A DNA stretch of 64,000 nucleotides. It comes from Stappia sp. ES.058 (GTDB lineage Bacteria; Pseudomonadota; Alphaproteobacteria; Rhizobiales; Stappiaceae). Shown here in pieces: positions 63,170 through 64,000 of this stretch. How positions within the stretch are numbered: the first letter of the stretch is position 1; each line of letters starts with the position of its first letter. The DNA is taken from positions 930,001-994,000 of the forward strand of contig NZ_LT629784.1 in the NCBI RefSeq assembly GCF_900105595.1. Direction: 5' to 3'. Made by a program: the position numbers and the translations under genes. The notes beneath the pieces are model-generated. The model did no database searches. It was given only the letters and a program-made list of their open reading frames with translations, and was not told where the DNA came from.

Positions 63170-64000
63170 ACCGGCGGTGGGGAACGCCGGCCGGTTTTCC
63201 GGCTGGATGCGCAACCGTTCGCTTGCTGCGCGGCTGATTCTTGTCGCGGCCATCTGGTCGGCAATTGCGATCGTGGTCGCCGGCTTCGTCTTGGTCGCGC
63301 TTTATCGCGAGGCCAGCGAGCGGTCCTTTGATGTCCGGCTCGACGTTTATGTCAAAGCGATCGTCGGCGAGATGGCCGCCGGAACGCCGGATGCGCCGGC
63401 GGAGCCTGGAAATCTCGGAGAACCACGCTTCGACCTTCCAGCTTCGGGGTGGTATTGGGTTGTGCTCGACGCGCGCAGTGATGCCGTCCTGTTTTCCTCC
63501 CTGTCGCTGTTCGGCGACAGGCTCGATTTACCGGACCTTCCGGCGGACGGAGATCTGCGATCCGTCATTTCCAGTCCGCGCGGCGCGGAGCTGCGCGTTC
63601 TGCAGCGGCGGATCATCTTCGGAGAGGCGGCGGCCTACCGCATCGCCGTTGCCGGGGAAACCCGCGAACTGCGCGAGCGCGAGGCGACCTTCGCGGGTCA
63701 GGTCGTGCTGACGCTTCTGGTTCTCGGCATCGGCCTGGTGGGCGCGATCGTGCTCCAGGTGCGGGTCGGGTTGCGGCCCGTGGCCGCCCTGCGGTCCTCG
63801 CTGGCCGCCGTCCGGCGTGGGGATGCGGAGACGGTCGACGAGGACCTTCCGCCGGATCTCAGGCCGCTTGCGCAAGAACTCAACGCCCTGGTGCGCTCCA
63901 ACCGGGAAGTGGTTGAACGGGCGCGCACCCATGTCGGCAATCTGGCGCATGCGCTGAAGACGCCGTTGAGTGTCATCGTCAATGAGGTGCGCGACGGACA
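63162..64000 (+). CDS. feuQ: Sensor histidine kinase, FeuQ-like, 3' end outside window
   Basis: The partial frame gives ~279 residues from MAEPAVGNAGRFSGWMRNRS. One helix (LILVAAIWSAIAIVVAGFVLVAL) starts a periplasmic sensor (WYWVVLDARSDAVLFSSLSL) that ends at a second helix (VVLTLLVLGIGLVGAIVLQ). A HAMP-like region follows. The H-box NLAHALKTPLSVIVNE is present at the cut end, so the ATPase domain lies outside. It overlaps the regulator gene by 8 bp, which supports cotranslation. Confidence 0.88.
   Translation, partial: MAEPAVGNAGRFSGWMRNRSLAARLILVAAIWSAIAIVVAGFVLVALYREASERSFDVRLDVYVKAIVGEMAAGTPDAPAEPGNLGEPRFDLPASGWYWVVLDARSDAVLFSSLSLFGDRLDLPDLPADGDLRSVISSPRGAELRVLQRRIIFGEAAAYRIAVAGETRELREREATFAGQVVLTLLVLGIGLVGAIVLQVRVGLRPVAALRSSLAAVRRGDAETVDEDLPPDLRPLAQELNALVRSNREVVERARTHVGNLAHALKTPLSVIVNEVRDG

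Overview
The window looks like a high-GC alphaproteobacterial chromosome, most likely a Hyphomicrobiales (Rhizobiales) member related to marine Stappiaceae-like groups. Supporting markers are ClpS2, a MucR/Ros regulator, the SufE/DUF5330/kinase/DUF1491 neighbourhood, a DUF2336 protein, the DUF1254-DUF1214-PBP1A block, a PepSY-FeuP-FeuQ-like locus and a gene transfer agent (GTA) cluster. The taxonomic call is inference. No rRNA, tRNA or CRISPR was seen.

Layout. 1-8.6 kb holds housekeeping genes (oligopeptidase B, ClpS2, UvrB, MsrB). Mixed in are a secreted PAAR-like protein, an AT-richer orphan gene, an HNH nuclease and several palindromic intergenic repeats. 8.8-14.8 kb is a complete seven-gene Mrp Na+/H+ antiporter operon (A to G). 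15.1-17.6 kb carries mucR and a two-gene operon encoding a DnaA-domain-IV-like protein and a DUF6456 protein. By architecture these match the GafY/GafZ activators of GTA expression. 17.6-22.3 kb holds SufE, DUF5330, a DivJ-like histidine kinase, a peptidoglycan-binding protein whose stop codon lies at the edge of a MITE-like element, and DUF1491. 22.5-30.7 kb has an iron/spermidine-type ABC transporter whose ATPase gene is separated from its permease and binding-protein genes by an SGNH hydrolase, followed by a secreted NHL-propeller protein paired with an unknown protein. 30.9-41.1 kb holds DUF2336, small conserved genes, two tandem palindromic elements, a soluble double-PAS chemoreceptor, CFA synthase, DUF1254/DUF1214, PBP1A and a YcgN-family protein. 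41.4-45.8 kb holds a possible leaderless mini-ORF, psd-pssA, an Atm1-type exporter and its ArsR-type regulator.

45.9-62.1 kb is an apparently complete GTA structural cluster. It runs terminase, portal, protease, capsid, connectors, tail tube, chaperones, tape measure, baseplate genes g12 to g15, then a GH24 lysozyme and two small holin-like membrane proteins. There is no integrase, repressor or replication gene. A DUF465 gene sits antisense between g11 and g12. 62.1-64 kb is a PepSY-like/FeuP/FeuQ-like two-component locus cut by the window end.

The main connected story is that the GTA structural cluster and its probable activator pair (gafYZ) lie about 28 kb apart in one window. The activator promoter carries an operator-like inverted repeat, a MucR gene is its near neighbour, and hairpins plus an antisense gene lie inside the late operon where antitermination would matter.
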